A stretch of DNA of 64,000 nt from Mucilaginibacter sp. CSA2-8R. Lineage in GTDB: Bacteria > Bacteroidota > Bacteroidia > Sphingobacteriales > Sphingobacteriaceae. The DNA lies in assembly GCF_038806765.1 (NCBI RefSeq), contig NZ_CP152389.1, positions 496,001-560,000 on the forward strand. The letters run 5' to 3'. Below are positions 8,678 through 18,022 of the stretch, in pieces. The notes beneath the pieces are model-generated. The model was given only the letters and a program-made list of their open reading frames with translations. It did no database searches and was not told where the DNA came from. Position 1 is the stretch's first letter. Every line of letters begins with the position of its first letter. The position numbers and the translations under genes were made by a program.

Positions 8678-9622
8678 ATGCCTTTACAGTTTAATCCGGT
8701 TAAATTGTTTTCGGGCTCAGGTACACAAGACCTGGCCACTAAGATAGCCAAAGTGTATGGTCGTGATTTAGGCGATCTTACTTTGTCGAAGTTTAGCGAT
8801 GGCGAGTTTCAGCCTTATATCAACGAGTCGGTTAGGGGATGTGATGTGTTTTTTATACAATCAACCTACCCGCCAACTGATAACCTGATGGAACTGCTCA
8901 TGATGATTGATGCCGCACGCCGTGCATCAGCCCATTATGTAACTGCCGTAATCCCGTATTTCGGTTTGGCACGTCAGGATCGTAAAGATAAACCACGTGT
9001 AGCTATCGGCGCCAAGCTGGTTGCCAATCTGCTTACCGCAGCAGGCGCTAACCGGGTAATGACGATGGATTTGCATGCTGCGCAGATACAAGGGTTTTTT
9101 GATATACCGGTAGATCACCTGGATGCTTCGATTATTTTTGTGCCTTACATTAAAAGTTTGGCGCTGCCTAATTTAACCATTGCTTCGCCGGATATGGGAG
9201 GCTCGTACCGGGCACGTACCTTTGCTAAGTTTTTTAATGCCGAGGTAGTAATTTGTGATAAACGCCGTAAGCGGGCCAACGAAATTGAAAGTATGACTGT
9301 GATTGGTGATGTTACCGGGCAGGACATTGTACTGATTGATGATATTTGTGATACTGCAGGCACATTGGCTAAAGCAGCAGGTTTAATTATGGAGCGTGGC
9401 GCTAACAGCGTACGTGCTGTATGTACTCACCCGCTTTTATCAGGTAAGGCTTACGAAACGATTGAGAATTCGGCTTTAACCGAGCTGATTGTTACAGATA
9501 CCATTCCGTTAAAGCAAGAGTGCAGCAAGATAAAAGTTTTATCAACTGCCGAGTTGTTTGGTAAAGCCATTGCTAACGTAAATGAGCATGCTTCTATCAG
9601 TCAGTTATTTAGGATAGATTAA
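8678..9622 (+). CDS. prs: Ribose-phosphate pyrophosphokinase
   Basis: Makes PRPP from ribose-5-phosphate and ATP for nucleotide, histidine and NAD synthesis. At 314 residues the length is normal. The motifs FSDGEFQPYINESVRG, PYFGLARQDRKDKPR, DLHAAQIQGFFDIPVDHL and the PRPP-binding loop VLIDDICDTAGTL are all present. The segment SPDMGGSYRAR replaces the more usual SPDxGGxxRAR. rplY follows 113 bp later, with an inverted repeat AAATGG/CCATTT (9632-9650) between them that lacks a T-run, so readthrough is possible. Confidence 0.97.
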   Translation: MPLQFNPVKLFSGSGTQDLATKIAKVYGRDLGDLTLSKFSDGEFQPYINESVRGCDVFFIQSTYPPTDNLMELLMMIDAARRASAHYVTAVIPYFGLARQDRKDKPRVAIGAKLVANLLTAAGANRVMTMDLHAAQIQGFFDIPVDHLDASIIFVPYIKSLALPNLTIASPDMGGSYRARTFAKFFNAEVVICDKRRKRANEIESMTVIGDVTGQDIVLIDDICDTAGTLAKAAGLIMERGANSVRAVCTHPLLSGKAYETIENSALTELIVTDTIPLKQECSKIKVLSTAELFGKAIANVNEHASISQLFRID

Positions 9623-9735
9623 CATTCGCCCAAATGGTTTAAACCCATTTAAGCGGAATAATATAAGAGCTTCACTCAAAAATCGGACAAACCGAATGAG
9701 GGTGGGAATAACAAAGAAAAATAATAAATAAAAAA

Positions 9736-10317
9736 ATGAAATCAATTGCTATTAGCGGTTCTCCGAGAGAGAACGTAGGGAAACGCGACGCTAAAGAACT
9801 GCGTTACCAGGGCATGATCCCTGCAGTACTTTACGGTGGTGCTACACAAACCCACTTTGCAGTGTCCGCAGCTGATTTGAAACAGGTTGTTTATACACCC
9901 GATGTTCAATTCGTAGACTTAGACATTAACGGTACTACAGCTCAGGCTATCATTAAAGACATGCAGTTTCACCCGTTAACCGACGAAATTCTGCACGTTG
10001 ACTTTTTACAGTTAGACGAGAACAAACCGGTAACTATCGAAATTCCAATCCGTTTAACCGGTACTTCTCCTGGTGTTAAAATGGGTGGTAAATTGGTACA
10101 AAAGCTGCGTAAATTGCGCGTTAAAGCTTTACCTGGTAACCACTTAGATAACATCGAAGTAAGCATCGAAGGTTTAGAAGTAGGTAAATCAGTTCGTGTA
10201 CGCGACATCAGCGTTCCAAACCTGACTATCACTAACACTCCCGAAGATACTATCTTATCTATTACTACTTCTCGTGCACTGCGTCAGGCTGAGCAAGAAG
10301 CTGCAAAAGGTAAATAA
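9736..10317 (+). CDS. rplY: 50S ribosomal protein L25/general stress protein Ctc
   Basis: The large-subunit protein that binds 5S rRNA. The 193-residue form has an N-terminal L25 domain (about residues 1-92, opening with MKSIAISGSPRENVGKRDAKEL) followed by the C-terminal TL5/Ctc beta domain ending in EDTILSITTSRA. This two-domain form is usual outside the enterobacteria. The order prs-rplY-pth is a common bacterial arrangement and supports the call. A terminator follows. Confidence 0.97.
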   Translation: MKSIAISGSPRENVGKRDAKELRYQGMIPAVLYGGATQTHFAVSAADLKQVVYTPDVQFVDLDINGTTAQAIIKDMQFHPLTDEILHVDFLQLDENKPVTIEIPIRLTGTSPGVKMGGKLVQKLRKLRVKALPGNHLDNIEVSIEGLEVGKSVRVRDISVPNLTITNTPEDTILSITTSRALRQAEQEAAKGK

Positions 10318-10344
10318 GTTTAAAGCCTTTAAGGTAACCAATAC

Positions 10345-10384
10345 AAAAAAGCCGCTCCTGGATTCAGAGAGCGGCTTTTTTTTT
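10345..10384 (+). terminator. Terminator after rplY
   Basis: Stem GCCGCTC (10351-10357) / GAGCGGC (10369-10375), flanked by an A-run and a run of nine T, 28 bp after the rplY stop. Confidence 0.93.
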
Positions 10385-10460
10385 GTGCCGTTTTATGCAG
10401 GTGCTGATGAATAGGAGATAGGGGCTTGAGTGATTTTTGTCTAAGCTTGTCGTTAAAGGT

Positions 10461-10493
10461 TTTGCGTTTGTTAAGGTTGGATTATTAGCTTTG
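10461..10493 (+). promoter_or_regulatory. Promoter upstream of pth
   Basis: TTTG (10461-10464) and TAGCTTTG (10486-10493), 21 bp apart, match the Bacteroidota promoter consensus. The position after the rplY terminator and 46 bp before the pth ATG is consistent. Confidence 0.65.
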
Positions 10494-10539
10494 CATCTGC
10501 CTCTGCTTTTAATATCGAGGCAACACCGGTTTTTACCAT

Positions 10540-11100
10540 ATGAAGTATTTAATAGTAGGCTTAGGCAACATCGGACCTGAATACAAAGATACCCGCCACA
10601 ATATCGGTTTTATGATATTGGATGAAATGGCCAAGCAGGAAGGCACTCAATTTCATAACATGCGGTTGGCTTACTATACCGAAGTTAGCCACAAAGGCCG
10701 TATGCTGCACTTAATTAAACCTACTACCTACATGAATCTGAGCGGCAAAGCTTTAAGTTATTGGATGCAGCAACTTAAAATACCTGTCGAAAATGTGTTA
10801 GTTTTGGTGGATGACCTTGCTTTGCCCTTCGGAACGCTACGCCTCAAACCCAAGGGCAGCGCCGCCGGGCATAACGGGTTGAAACATATTGAGCAGGTAT
10901 TAGGACATAATAACTATGCACGCTTACGGTTTGGTATCAGCAATAACTATCCCAAAGGCCGTCAGGTAGATTACGTGTTAAGCGGATTTGACCATGATGA
11001 GCAACCCGAATTGCCGGCACTGATGGATCGTTCTATTGAAATGATTAAAAGCTTCGCTGCTGTAGGTTCGGAATTAACAATGACCCGATTTAACAAATAA
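10540..11100 (+). CDS. pth: Peptidyl-tRNA hydrolase
   Basis: Recycles peptidyl-tRNAs that drop off the ribosome. At 186 residues it is a typical bacterial Pth1: LIVGLGNIGPEY at 3-14, the catalytic histidine in DTRHNIGF (about residue 21), the KPTTYMNLSG motif, and DDLALPFGTLRLKPKGSAAGHNGL with the catalytic-site aspartate. ATG at 10540 starts directly at the conserved fold. It has its own promoter, separate from prs-rplY. Confidence 0.97.
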   Translation: MKYLIVGLGNIGPEYKDTRHNIGFMILDEMAKQEGTQFHNMRLAYYTEVSHKGRMLHLIKPTTYMNLSGKALSYWMQQLKIPVENVLVLVDDLALPFGTLRLKPKGSAAGHNGLKHIEQVLGHNNYARLRFGISNNYPKGRQVDYVLSGFDHDEQPELPALMDRSIEMIKSFAAVGSELTMTRFNK

Positions 11101-11285
11101 AGATCCCGCCCTGGCTTTGCTGTGTTAAGTTAAGAAGTGTTAACGTTTGCAAATAATTGTTTTTAAATTAATTACTTGCAAATAAAATGCTGTTTATGTG
11201 TAACGATTAGATCGGATAGGCGTCTGTTTTATATTGGGCGCTATGCTATTGAAGCGCATAAATTAACTGACCTTAACACATAGTA

Positions 11286-13730
11286 ATGATTAAACACTTA
11301 CTTGTCACCATACTCATTTTACTGGCAACCTGCTTTGCAGGGTTTTCTCAAACTAATTCTTCGGCAACTATAATTATTAAAGGTATAGTAGCCGATTCTG
11401 TAAAAAAACAGCCGTTGGCTTATGTAACTGTAGCTCTTACTGATGCTGTTACCAACCAACCTGTTAAAAGTACATTTACAAAAGAAGATGGTAGCTTCAT
11501 CTTAAACAACATCGCCGTAAAACCTTACAAGCTCAACTTGGTTTTTGTGGGTTATGGCACTAAAATAATCAATCTTGATCATCCCGGCCAAACAAGTAAT
11601 TTAGGACAGTTACTAATGAGTGTATCCAGTAATCAGTTAAAGGCGGTCACCATAACCCATGTTAAGCCTCTGATGAAACGAGAGGTAGACCGTATTAGTT
11701 ATGACGTGCAGGCCGACCCGGAAAATAAAGTGATTACTGTACTGGATATGATGCGCCGTGTTCCGCTACTATCGGTTGATGCTACTGATAACATCAAGTT
11801 ACAAGGTAATACCAATTATAAAATACTCATTAACGGTAAACCGTCGGCGCTAATAGCACGCAACCCAGCTGATGTGTTCCGGTCGATGCCTGCCAGTAAT
11901 ATTCAAAAAATTGAAGTAATTACCACGCCGCCCGCTAAGTATGACGCAGAAGGATTGGCTGGTATTATCAACATTATTACAAAAAAAGATGTTGAGCAGG
12001 GATACAATGGTAGTATCAATACCAGATACAGCAATCTTTGGGGCCCGGGTGTTAATTTAAATTTAACGGTAAAGCAAGGCAAACTGGGTATAGGCGGTTA
12101 TGCTGGATACAATAAGCGTAATGAATTAACAACGGGCTTTTCTAATATTAATCAAAGCAGTACAACAACAGATGTGAACGCACCCAATTATGAGTTTTCA
12201 GATTTAAGGCAATCGGGCACAAATACTAACAGCGGCCGTTATGCTTATGGCACCACCGAGCTTACTTATGAAGCTGACAGCCTGAACCTGCTCACAGGTA
12301 CTTTTGAATATTATGGTGGTAAAGGCAATTCCGACCGCGATTTATCAAGTACCCTAACCAGTACCAATGCCAATAACAGCAATAGTTATAGGTCATATAA
12401 CAATGTTGATAATAAAGACAGTGGATTTGGCGCAGGGCTTAATTATCAATTAGGTTTTAAGCGCAACAAAGAACAGCTATTAACCGGATCGTATAAATAT
12501 AATTACTCAGCTAACAATCAGTTTAACAATATTGAGTTTCTGCAACGCATTAACTATAACAACCCTAACTACCGGCAGTACAACAACTCGGGCAGTAAAG
12601 AGCATACCCTGCAACTGGATTATGTACAACCGCAAAAAAAGCTAAACATTGAGACTGGGGCAAAAGCCATATTCCGCAATAATTTTAGCGATTCGTACAA
12701 TGAGATATTGAGCAGCACGGGGCAATATGTAACCGACCCTGCGCAGCTTAGTAATTTTAAATACCAACAAAACGTATACAGCCTGTACAACTCCTATCAA
12801 TTAAAGTTTAATGATAAATGGGTAGCTAAAGGTGGTCTGCGCCTGGAGCATACTACCGTAAACGCCAATGCAGCAATAGATCAGCGGTATTCTAACCTTA
12901 TACCATCCATATCGGTACAACGCACCTTCAAAAGCAGTAGTTTAAATTTGGCTTATACTGACAGGATACAGCGCCCGGGTATATGGCAGCTTAATCCGTT
13001 CATCAACAGCCAAAATCCTAATTTAATCAACGTAGGTAATCCGGACCTTCAGGCTGTAGTGAGCCATGTTATCGAATTAAATTACAGCAATTTTAAAAAG
13101 GGGTCTGTAAACGTAGGGCTTAACTACAAGTTTGCCAACAACACGGTTGAGAATATTACGGTGATTAACCCAGTCACAGCGGTAAGCGTAAGTACTTTTC
13201 AAAACGTAGGAGCAAACAAGCGTTTAGGTATTGATTTTAATGTAAACTATCCTTTATTCAATAATAAGTTCAATTTTAATCTGAACAGCCAGTTAGTAAG
13301 GGTGTGGCTTAAAGGGTATGTGAATAACGTGCTGTTTAATACTCGCGGTTTTCAAGGACATACATTTGCAGGTGCCGGCTACAAGTTTGATAACGGCTAC
13401 CGCTTAGGGCTAAACTTTGATTTTGACAGCCGCTATGTATTGCTGCAAGGACGCGACAATTACTGGTTGGGATATGCGGCCAGTGCCTCTAAAGAGTTTT
13501 GGGACAAAAAAGCTACTTTTTCTGCTTATATCAATACGCCATTTCAAAAGTTCCGTACTATTGATAATACCATCCGCACACCAACTTCCTATCAGCTAAC
13601 ACTCAATGATGTGTTTGCCCGCGCTTTTAATTTTAGCTTTAACTATAAATTTGGCAAGCTGAACAGCGAACTTAAAAAGAACAAGCGGGGCATCAGTAAC
13701 GACGACGTAGGCAGTAGCAGCAGAAATTAA
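11286..13730 (+). CDS. Outer-membrane beta-barrel protein (TonB-receptor-like)
   Basis: An 814-residue exported protein. A signal peptide (to about FAGFSQ, residue 21) is followed by a carboxypeptidase-regulatory-like beta-sandwich (about 28-110), a plug-like region (about 130-230, with VITTPPAKYDAEGLAGIINIITKK typical of this family) and a long C-terminal OMP_b-brl_3 barrel rich in alternating aromatic and polar residues. This architecture is the outer membrane beta-barrel family related to TonB-dependent receptors. Substrate is unknown. The gene stands alone; no SusD partner follows. Confidence 0.88.
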   Translation: MIKHLLVTILILLATCFAGFSQTNSSATIIIKGIVADSVKKQPLAYVTVALTDAVTNQPVKSTFTKEDGSFILNNIAVKPYKLNLVFVGYGTKIINLDHPGQTSNLGQLLMSVSSNQLKAVTITHVKPLMKREVDRISYDVQADPENKVITVLDMMRRVPLLSVDATDNIKLQGNTNYKILINGKPSALIARNPADVFRSMPASNIQKIEVITTPPAKYDAEGLAGIINIITKKDVEQGYNGSINTRYSNLWGPGVNLNLTVKQGKLGIGGYAGYNKRNELTTGFSNINQSSTTTDVNAPNYEFSDLRQSGTNTNSGRYAYGTTELTYEADSLNLLTGTFEYYGGKGNSDRDLSSTLTSTNANNSNSYRSYNNVDNKDSGFGAGLNYQLGFKRNKEQLLTGSYKYNYSANNQFNNIEFLQRINYNNPNYRQYNNSGSKEHTLQLDYVQPQKKLNIETGAKAIFRNNFSDSYNEILSSTGQYVTDPAQLSNFKYQQNVYSLYNSYQLKFNDKWVAKGGLRLEHTTVNANAAIDQRYSNLIPSISVQRTFKSSSLNLAYTDRIQRPGIWQLNPFINSQNPNLINVGNPDLQAVVSHVIELNYSNFKKGSVNVGLNYKFANNTVENITVINPVTAVSVSTFQNVGANKRLGIDFNVNYPLFNNKFNFNLNSQLVRVWLKGYVNNVLFNTRGFQGHTFAGAGYKFDNGYRLGLNFDFDSRYVLLQGRDNYWLGYAASASKEFWDKKATFSAYINTPFQKFRTIDNTIRTPTSYQLTLNDVFARAFNFSFNYKFGKLNSELKKNKRGISNDDVGSSSRN

Positions 13731-13743
13731 TATCTTCGTTGCC

Positions 13744-14091
13744 ATGAAAGTATATGGCATTACCAACTGCAATACCGTTAAAAAGGCTTTAGACTGGTTA
13801 AAGAAAAACCATGTCGAATTTGAATTTCACGACTTCAAAAAGCTGGGCATCTCGCCCGAAAAATTACGGGAGTGGAACGAAACGGCCGGCTACGAAGCCT
13901 TTTTAAATAAGCAAGGTCTGACCTGGAAACAGCTGGATGCCGAAACCAAAGCAACGGTACAAACAGCTGCTGAAGCCTTGCCATTGCTACAGCAAAAAAC
14001 CAGTATGATTAAGCGCCCGGTGATCGAAGATAACGGCTTTCTGTATTTTGGTTTTAATGAAGAGGCTTACCTTAAGCACTTTGGTAAGTAA
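13744..14091 (+). CDS. ArsC/Spx-family thioredoxin-fold protein (YffB-like)
   Basis: A 115-residue protein of the ArsC family. Its N-terminus MKVYGITNCNTVKKALDWL keeps the single cysteine of the active-site loop (NCNTVKKA), and the segment SMIKRPVIE resembles the Lys-Arg-Pro anion-binding loop. It most resembles YffB/Spx-type ArsC-like proteins, whose substrate is not settled; true arsenate reductases usually sit in ars operons, which is not the case here. It begins 13 bp after the barrel protein gene, so both may share a transcript. Confidence 0.85.
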   Translation: MKVYGITNCNTVKKALDWLKKNHVEFEFHDFKKLGISPEKLREWNETAGYEAFLNKQGLTWKQLDAETKATVQTAAEALPLLQQKTSMIKRPVIEDNGFLYFGFNEEAYLKHFGK

Positions 14092-14128
14092 ACGGTTCAT
14101 GCGGCTAAGTAACTTTCGTTTTACTTGG

Positions 14129-14151
14129 AACACTATAGCTTAAATAGTGTT
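14129..14151. repeat. Perfect 8-bp inverted repeat
   Basis: AACACTAT (14129-14136) and ATAGTGTT (14144-14151) with a 7-nt spacer, between the ArsC-like gene and the M1 peptidase gene. No T-run follows. It could be a weak 3'-end hairpin or an operator for the peptidase gene. Confidence 0.4.
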
Positions 14152-14193
14152 ATTATTGCCGTTTATTTATAACTAAAACTATACTTCCTGATA

Positions 14194-16152
14194 ATGAAAT
14201 TAAGCTTTGTAGCCGGTTTATCGCTGGCTTTAATGGCTGTTACCGGCTTAAGCCGTGCACAACAGCAAGCCGACCCGGCAGCTTCTAAGTACAGCTACAC
14301 CGATGCTTTTGGTCCGCTGTTTTATCAAAAAAACGGTAACGAGTTCAGGGCGGCGAGTGGCGAGCCAGGTCCGCGTTACTGGCAAAATCGTGCTGATTAC
14401 CAGTTATCGGCCCACCTTAACGATCAAACCAACGAAATTACTGGGAGCGAGGTGTTAACTTACACCAACAATAGTCCGCAAAAGCTGGGCTTTTTATGGA
14501 TGCAGCTCGATCAGAACTTGTTTAAGCAGGATTCTCGCGGCAGTGCCATCATCCCGTTAAGCGGTAGCCGTAATGGTGGCCGTGGTGCGTTTACCAATGG
14601 CTATAACATCAAGTCGGTTAGGGTTAATGATGCAGATGTGAAATTCCTGATTAATGATACCCGCATGCAGATTTTTCTGCCTAAAGAGGTTACTCCTAAT
14701 GGCGGCCAGGTAAAAGTAAAGATTGAGTATTCTTTTACAGAACCTGATTATGGCTCGGACCGTACCGGTATACAGCAAACTAAAAACGGTAAAATATTCA
14801 GTATTGCCCAGTGGTACCCACGCATGTGTGTGTATGACGACGTGATGGGGTGGAATACCGTACCTTACAGCGGACCGGGCGAGTTTTACTTGGAGTATGG
14901 CGATTTTGATTTAGCCATTACGGTTCCGGCAAGCCATATTGTACTGGCCTCCGGCGAATTACAAAACCCGCAGGAAGTATATACTGCCGAGCAGCAAAAG
15001 CGCTGGGCGCAAGCCGCGCAAAGCAACGAAACCGTAATGATTCGTACTCAGGACGAGGTGACTCAGGCTTCTTCGCGTCCGGCAGGAAAGCAAGAATTAA
15101 CCTGGCGTTTTAAAATCCGCAATGCCCGTGATGCATCGTGGGGTTCATCAGCCTCATTTATGGTTGATGCTGCTAAAATCAATTTACCGAGCGGTAAAAA
15201 GTGTATTTCGGTATCTGCTTACCCGGTGGAATCTATGGGTAAATTGGCTTGGGGACGCTCAACCGAGTATACTAAAAAAGCTATTGAGCATTACTCGTCA
15301 AAATGGTTCGAATTCCCTTACCCGGTAGCTTCTACCGTTGCAGGTAATTTAGGTGGTATGGAATATCCGGGTATCGTTTTCTGTAGCAGCCGCAGCAGAG
15401 GAGCTGGTTTATGGGGTGTAAACGATCATGAGTTTGGCCATACATGGTTCCCGATGATTGTAGGTTCAAACGAGCGCTTATATGGTTGGATGGACGAAGG
15501 TTTTAATACTTTCATCAATACACTTTCGACCGCTGCTTTCAACAATGGTGAATACAAAGACCGCGTTATGGATATGCACCGCGTAGGTGCTTTGTTCACC
15601 CGCCCGGATGTGGAAGCTATATTGAACACACCTGCCGGTTTAAAAGAACGCAATAATGGTTTACTGCTATATTCAAAACCAGGTGCAGGTTTAACTATGC
15701 TGCGCGAAACCATATTAGGCCCCGAGCGCTTTGACTTTGCTTTCCGTACTTATATTGATCGTTGGGCATTTAAACACCCAACACCGGATGACTTTTTCCG
15801 CACGATGGAGAACGCCTCTGGCGAAAGTTTACAATGGTTTTGGCGCGGGTGGTTTTTAAATAACTGGCGTTTGGACGTTGCCGTGCGCGACGTAAAATAC
15901 GTTGACAACGATGCCAGTAAAGGTGCACTAATTACCTTAGATAATTTAGAGAAGATGGCCATGCCGGTTATACTCGAAATTAAAGAGAAAGGCGGTAAAA
16001 CGGAGCGTATTAAGCTACCGGTTGAAATTTGGGAGCGTAACAACACCTGGACTTTCAAATACCCGTCCACTTCAGAAATTGAGTCAGTTACTTACGACCC
16101 GGATAAAGTATTGCCTGATTACAACGAATCAAATAATACTTTTAAAAAGTAG
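14194..16152 (+). CDS. Secreted M1-family metallopeptidase
   Basis: A 652-residue zinc peptidase with a signal peptide (cleavage near LSRAQQ, residue 23). The gluzincin motif is H412-E-x-x-H416 (HEFGHTW) with the third zinc ligand E435 in WMDEGF, 18 residues on. GGMEYPG corresponds to the M1 exopeptidase GxMEN motif, with Tyr-Pro in place of Asn. It is likely an aminopeptidase in the periplasm. It lacks the extra C-terminal repeats seen in the second M1 enzyme of this window (20208-22709). A strong terminator follows. Confidence 0.92.
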   Translation: MKLSFVAGLSLALMAVTGLSRAQQQADPAASKYSYTDAFGPLFYQKNGNEFRAASGEPGPRYWQNRADYQLSAHLNDQTNEITGSEVLTYTNNSPQKLGFLWMQLDQNLFKQDSRGSAIIPLSGSRNGGRGAFTNGYNIKSVRVNDADVKFLINDTRMQIFLPKEVTPNGGQVKVKIEYSFTEPDYGSDRTGIQQTKNGKIFSIAQWYPRMCVYDDVMGWNTVPYSGPGEFYLEYGDFDLAITVPASHIVLASGELQNPQEVYTAEQQKRWAQAAQSNETVMIRTQDEVTQASSRPAGKQELTWRFKIRNARDASWGSSASFMVDAAKINLPSGKKCISVSAYPVESMGKLAWGRSTEYTKKAIEHYSSKWFEFPYPVASTVAGNLGGMEYPGIVFCSSRSRGAGLWGVNDHEFGHTWFPMIVGSNERLYGWMDEGFNTFINTLSTAAFNNGEYKDRVMDMHRVGALFTRPDVEAILNTPAGLKERNNGLLLYSKPGAGLTMLRETILGPERFDFAFRTYIDRWAFKHPTPDDFFRTMENASGESLQWFWRGWFLNNWRLDVAVRDVKYVDNDASKGALITLDNLEKMAMPVILEIKEKGGKTERIKLPVEIWERNNTWTFKYPSTSEIESVTYDPDKVLPDYNESNNTFKK

Positions 16153-16153
16153 T

Positions 16154-16183
16154 AAAAAACCCGGCTTAATAGCCGGGTTTTTT
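16154..16183 (+). terminator. Terminator after M1 peptidase
   Basis: Perfect 13-bp inverted repeat AAAAAACCCGGCT / AGCCGGGTTTTTT with a 4-nt loop, directly after the stop at 16152. Confidence 0.95.
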
Positions 16184-16258
16184 ATTATTAAACTTTAACA
16201 ATTTATATGCAAACTAAGCCGTAACAACGCGGTTTTAGATAGACAGATACGGGGTAAC

Positions 16259-16945
16259 ATGATAAGTTTTAGATATACAATAGTACTTTTATTGATGTTG
16301 ACGGGCTTTGCTGCCAGCGCTCAGGATAATCATATAAAGGGGCAGGTGATTGAGACTGGTACCAACAACAAGCTAACCGATGTACTGGTACGTAATACTA
16401 ACAATAACCAGGTTGTTTTAACCGGCGATAATGGCTCTTTTGATATCAGAGGGTTGATGGGGCATACCCTTATTTTTTCTTCGCCAGGATATGTATCTGA
16501 TACGCTGTATATCACCGACTTAAAATATAAAAACATTGTGATGACCCCACTGGGTATTGCACTGCGCGAAGTAAGCGTACGTGGTCAGCGTTTTAATCCA
16601 CGTGCCGAATACCATCAGGTGTATGAAAAAAGTAAGGTATATGTGCTTTCGCCAACCTCTTGGTTTGGTAAGGATGCCAAAGACGCCCGCAGACTTAAAA
16701 AATATTTCGAGCGAGAAGTAAAAGAACGCCATGTTGATTCGGTATTTACCAAAGCGTATGTAGGCAGTATTGTACCGTTAAAAGATCGTGATCTGGAAAA
16801 CTTCATGATTTTGTATAGACCTACATATGAATTTATACGCAGTAATAAAGCAGAATCTTTAGCGGCTTACATTAACGATTCATATAAAAAATACATAGCA
16901 TTGCCGCCCGACCAACGGGTTTTGCCTAAACTCAGCACCCAGTAA
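16259..16945 (+). CDS. Exported carboxypeptidase-regulatory-like domain protein
   Basis: A 228-residue exported protein with a signal peptide (cleavage after ASAQ, residue 21). Residues about 25-100 form a carboxypeptidase-regulatory-like beta-sandwich (IKGQVIETGTNNKLTDVLV, then DNGSFDIRG) like the N-terminal part of SusC receptors, but no barrel follows. The remaining 120 residues are charged and helical, with no catalytic motif I recognise. It is a small standalone family common in Bacteroidota, of unknown function and probably periplasmic. Confidence 0.78.
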   Translation: MISFRYTIVLLLMLTGFAASAQDNHIKGQVIETGTNNKLTDVLVRNTNNNQVVLTGDNGSFDIRGLMGHTLIFSSPGYVSDTLYITDLKYKNIVMTPLGIALREVSVRGQRFNPRAEYHQVYEKSKVYVLSPTSWFGKDAKDARRLKKYFEREVKERHVDSVFTKAYVGSIVPLKDRDLENFMILYRPTYEFIRSNKAESLAAYINDSYKKYIALPPDQRVLPKLSTQ

Positions 16946-16969
16946 ACGTTATTAAAATAATAATTTAGG

Positions 16970-16995
16970 CGCCGGGCATGTCTGTCCGGCGTTTT
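16970..16995 (+). terminator. Probable terminator
   Basis: Stem CGCCGGGC / GTCCGGCG with one G-T pair, followed by TTTT, 25 bp after the stop at 16945. The T-run is short. Confidence 0.6.
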
Positions 16996-17081
16996 ACATT
17001 AATATAAATAGGTACTTATGCTGACTGCAATCAAACCTGTGCTATACTTCTCAAACCGGGCTAATTTGTATAACTTCGCTT

Positions 17082-17876
17082 ATGCAGTCGATAGACTTAA
17101 GCCCATTTAAAACCAACCTGTTTTTTAACATATTAGATATATTACTGGTAGCCATTTTAATCTACCAGTTATACAATTTAATACGTGGCACTATTGCGGC
17201 AAATATATTTATTGGCCTGGCCATGTTATGTGTGCTTTACTTTATTGTAAAAGCGCTGGATATGAAATTGCTGACTACCATTTTAGGCAATTTTATGAAT
17301 GTGGGTATCATCGCTATTATTGTTGTCTTTCAGCAAGAAATCAGGCGGTTTTTGTTGCTGGTAGGGCGTAATGCATCTTTGCAGCGTAACAGGACGTGGT
17401 GGCGGTATTTTTTAGGAAAATCGGATGTGGAGAAAGATAACTACAAACGTATTAAGCCCATTATAGACGCCTGCAAGAGCATGAAACAAACGCATACCGG
17501 TGCGCTAATTGTTTTTGTGAAGGATTACGACGAGCAAATTTTTCAAACCAGTTGTGAAGTGATGGATGCCAAAATTTCGAAAAGACTTATTGAAACCATA
17601 TTTCAAAAAAACGGACCGTTGCATGACGGTGCGGTTATCATATCGGGCAATAAAATTAAATCGGCCAGTTGTATTTTGCCTTTAACCGATAATAGTGATT
17701 TGCCTGCACAATTTGGGCTGCGCCACAGGGCGGGTATTGGTGTTACTGAGGCTAATGATGCTTCTGCCATCATAGTATCAGAAGAAACCGGCGAAATATC
17801 TTATGCTAAACAGGGGCGGGTAAAAATGAACATTAGCTTTGCCGAACTCGAAAAGCTGCTTAATAAAGATTACTAA
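17082..17876 (+). CDS. cdaA: Diadenylate cyclase CdaA
   Basis: A membrane-bound c-di-AMP synthase making cyclic di-AMP from two ATP. The 264 residues contain three N-terminal membrane segments (about 15-32, 39-57 and 68-84) and a DAC domain with both signature motifs, D182-G-A (PLHDGAVI) and R214-H-R (FGLRHRAGIG). The length and order match the CdaA/TIGR00159 type. The gene looks monocistronic here; folP, often next to cdaA in Bacteroidota, is not adjacent. TAACTTCG just before the ATG could be a degenerate -7 element but is too close to rely on. c-di-AMP probably controls potassium and turgor, by analogy. Confidence 0.95.
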   Translation: MQSIDLSPFKTNLFFNILDILLVAILIYQLYNLIRGTIAANIFIGLAMLCVLYFIVKALDMKLLTTILGNFMNVGIIAIIVVFQQEIRRFLLLVGRNASLQRNRTWWRYFLGKSDVEKDNYKRIKPIIDACKSMKQTHTGALIVFVKDYDEQIFQTSCEVMDAKISKRLIETIFQKNGPLHDGAVIISGNKIKSASCILPLTDNSDLPAQFGLRHRAGIGVTEANDASAIIVSEETGEISYAKQGRVKMNISFAELEKLLNKDY

Positions 17877-18022
17877 CGCTACAGGTTATTTTTAAGCTAC
17901 AGTCGTACTAAGAGCCAACTTTAGGTAAATCATTTTTAAAGCCAGACGATATTCTTAATAGTTAAATGCGGGTATGATGAATTTTTTGCTGATGTTTGTT
18001 TTTATTAGCTAATTATAGTTAC

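Noticed and set aside
13744..14091. An arsenate reductase of an arsenic-resistance operon.
   Set aside because: The neighbours are a barrel protein and a peptidase, not ars genes, and the sequence fits the YffB/Spx-like branch better.
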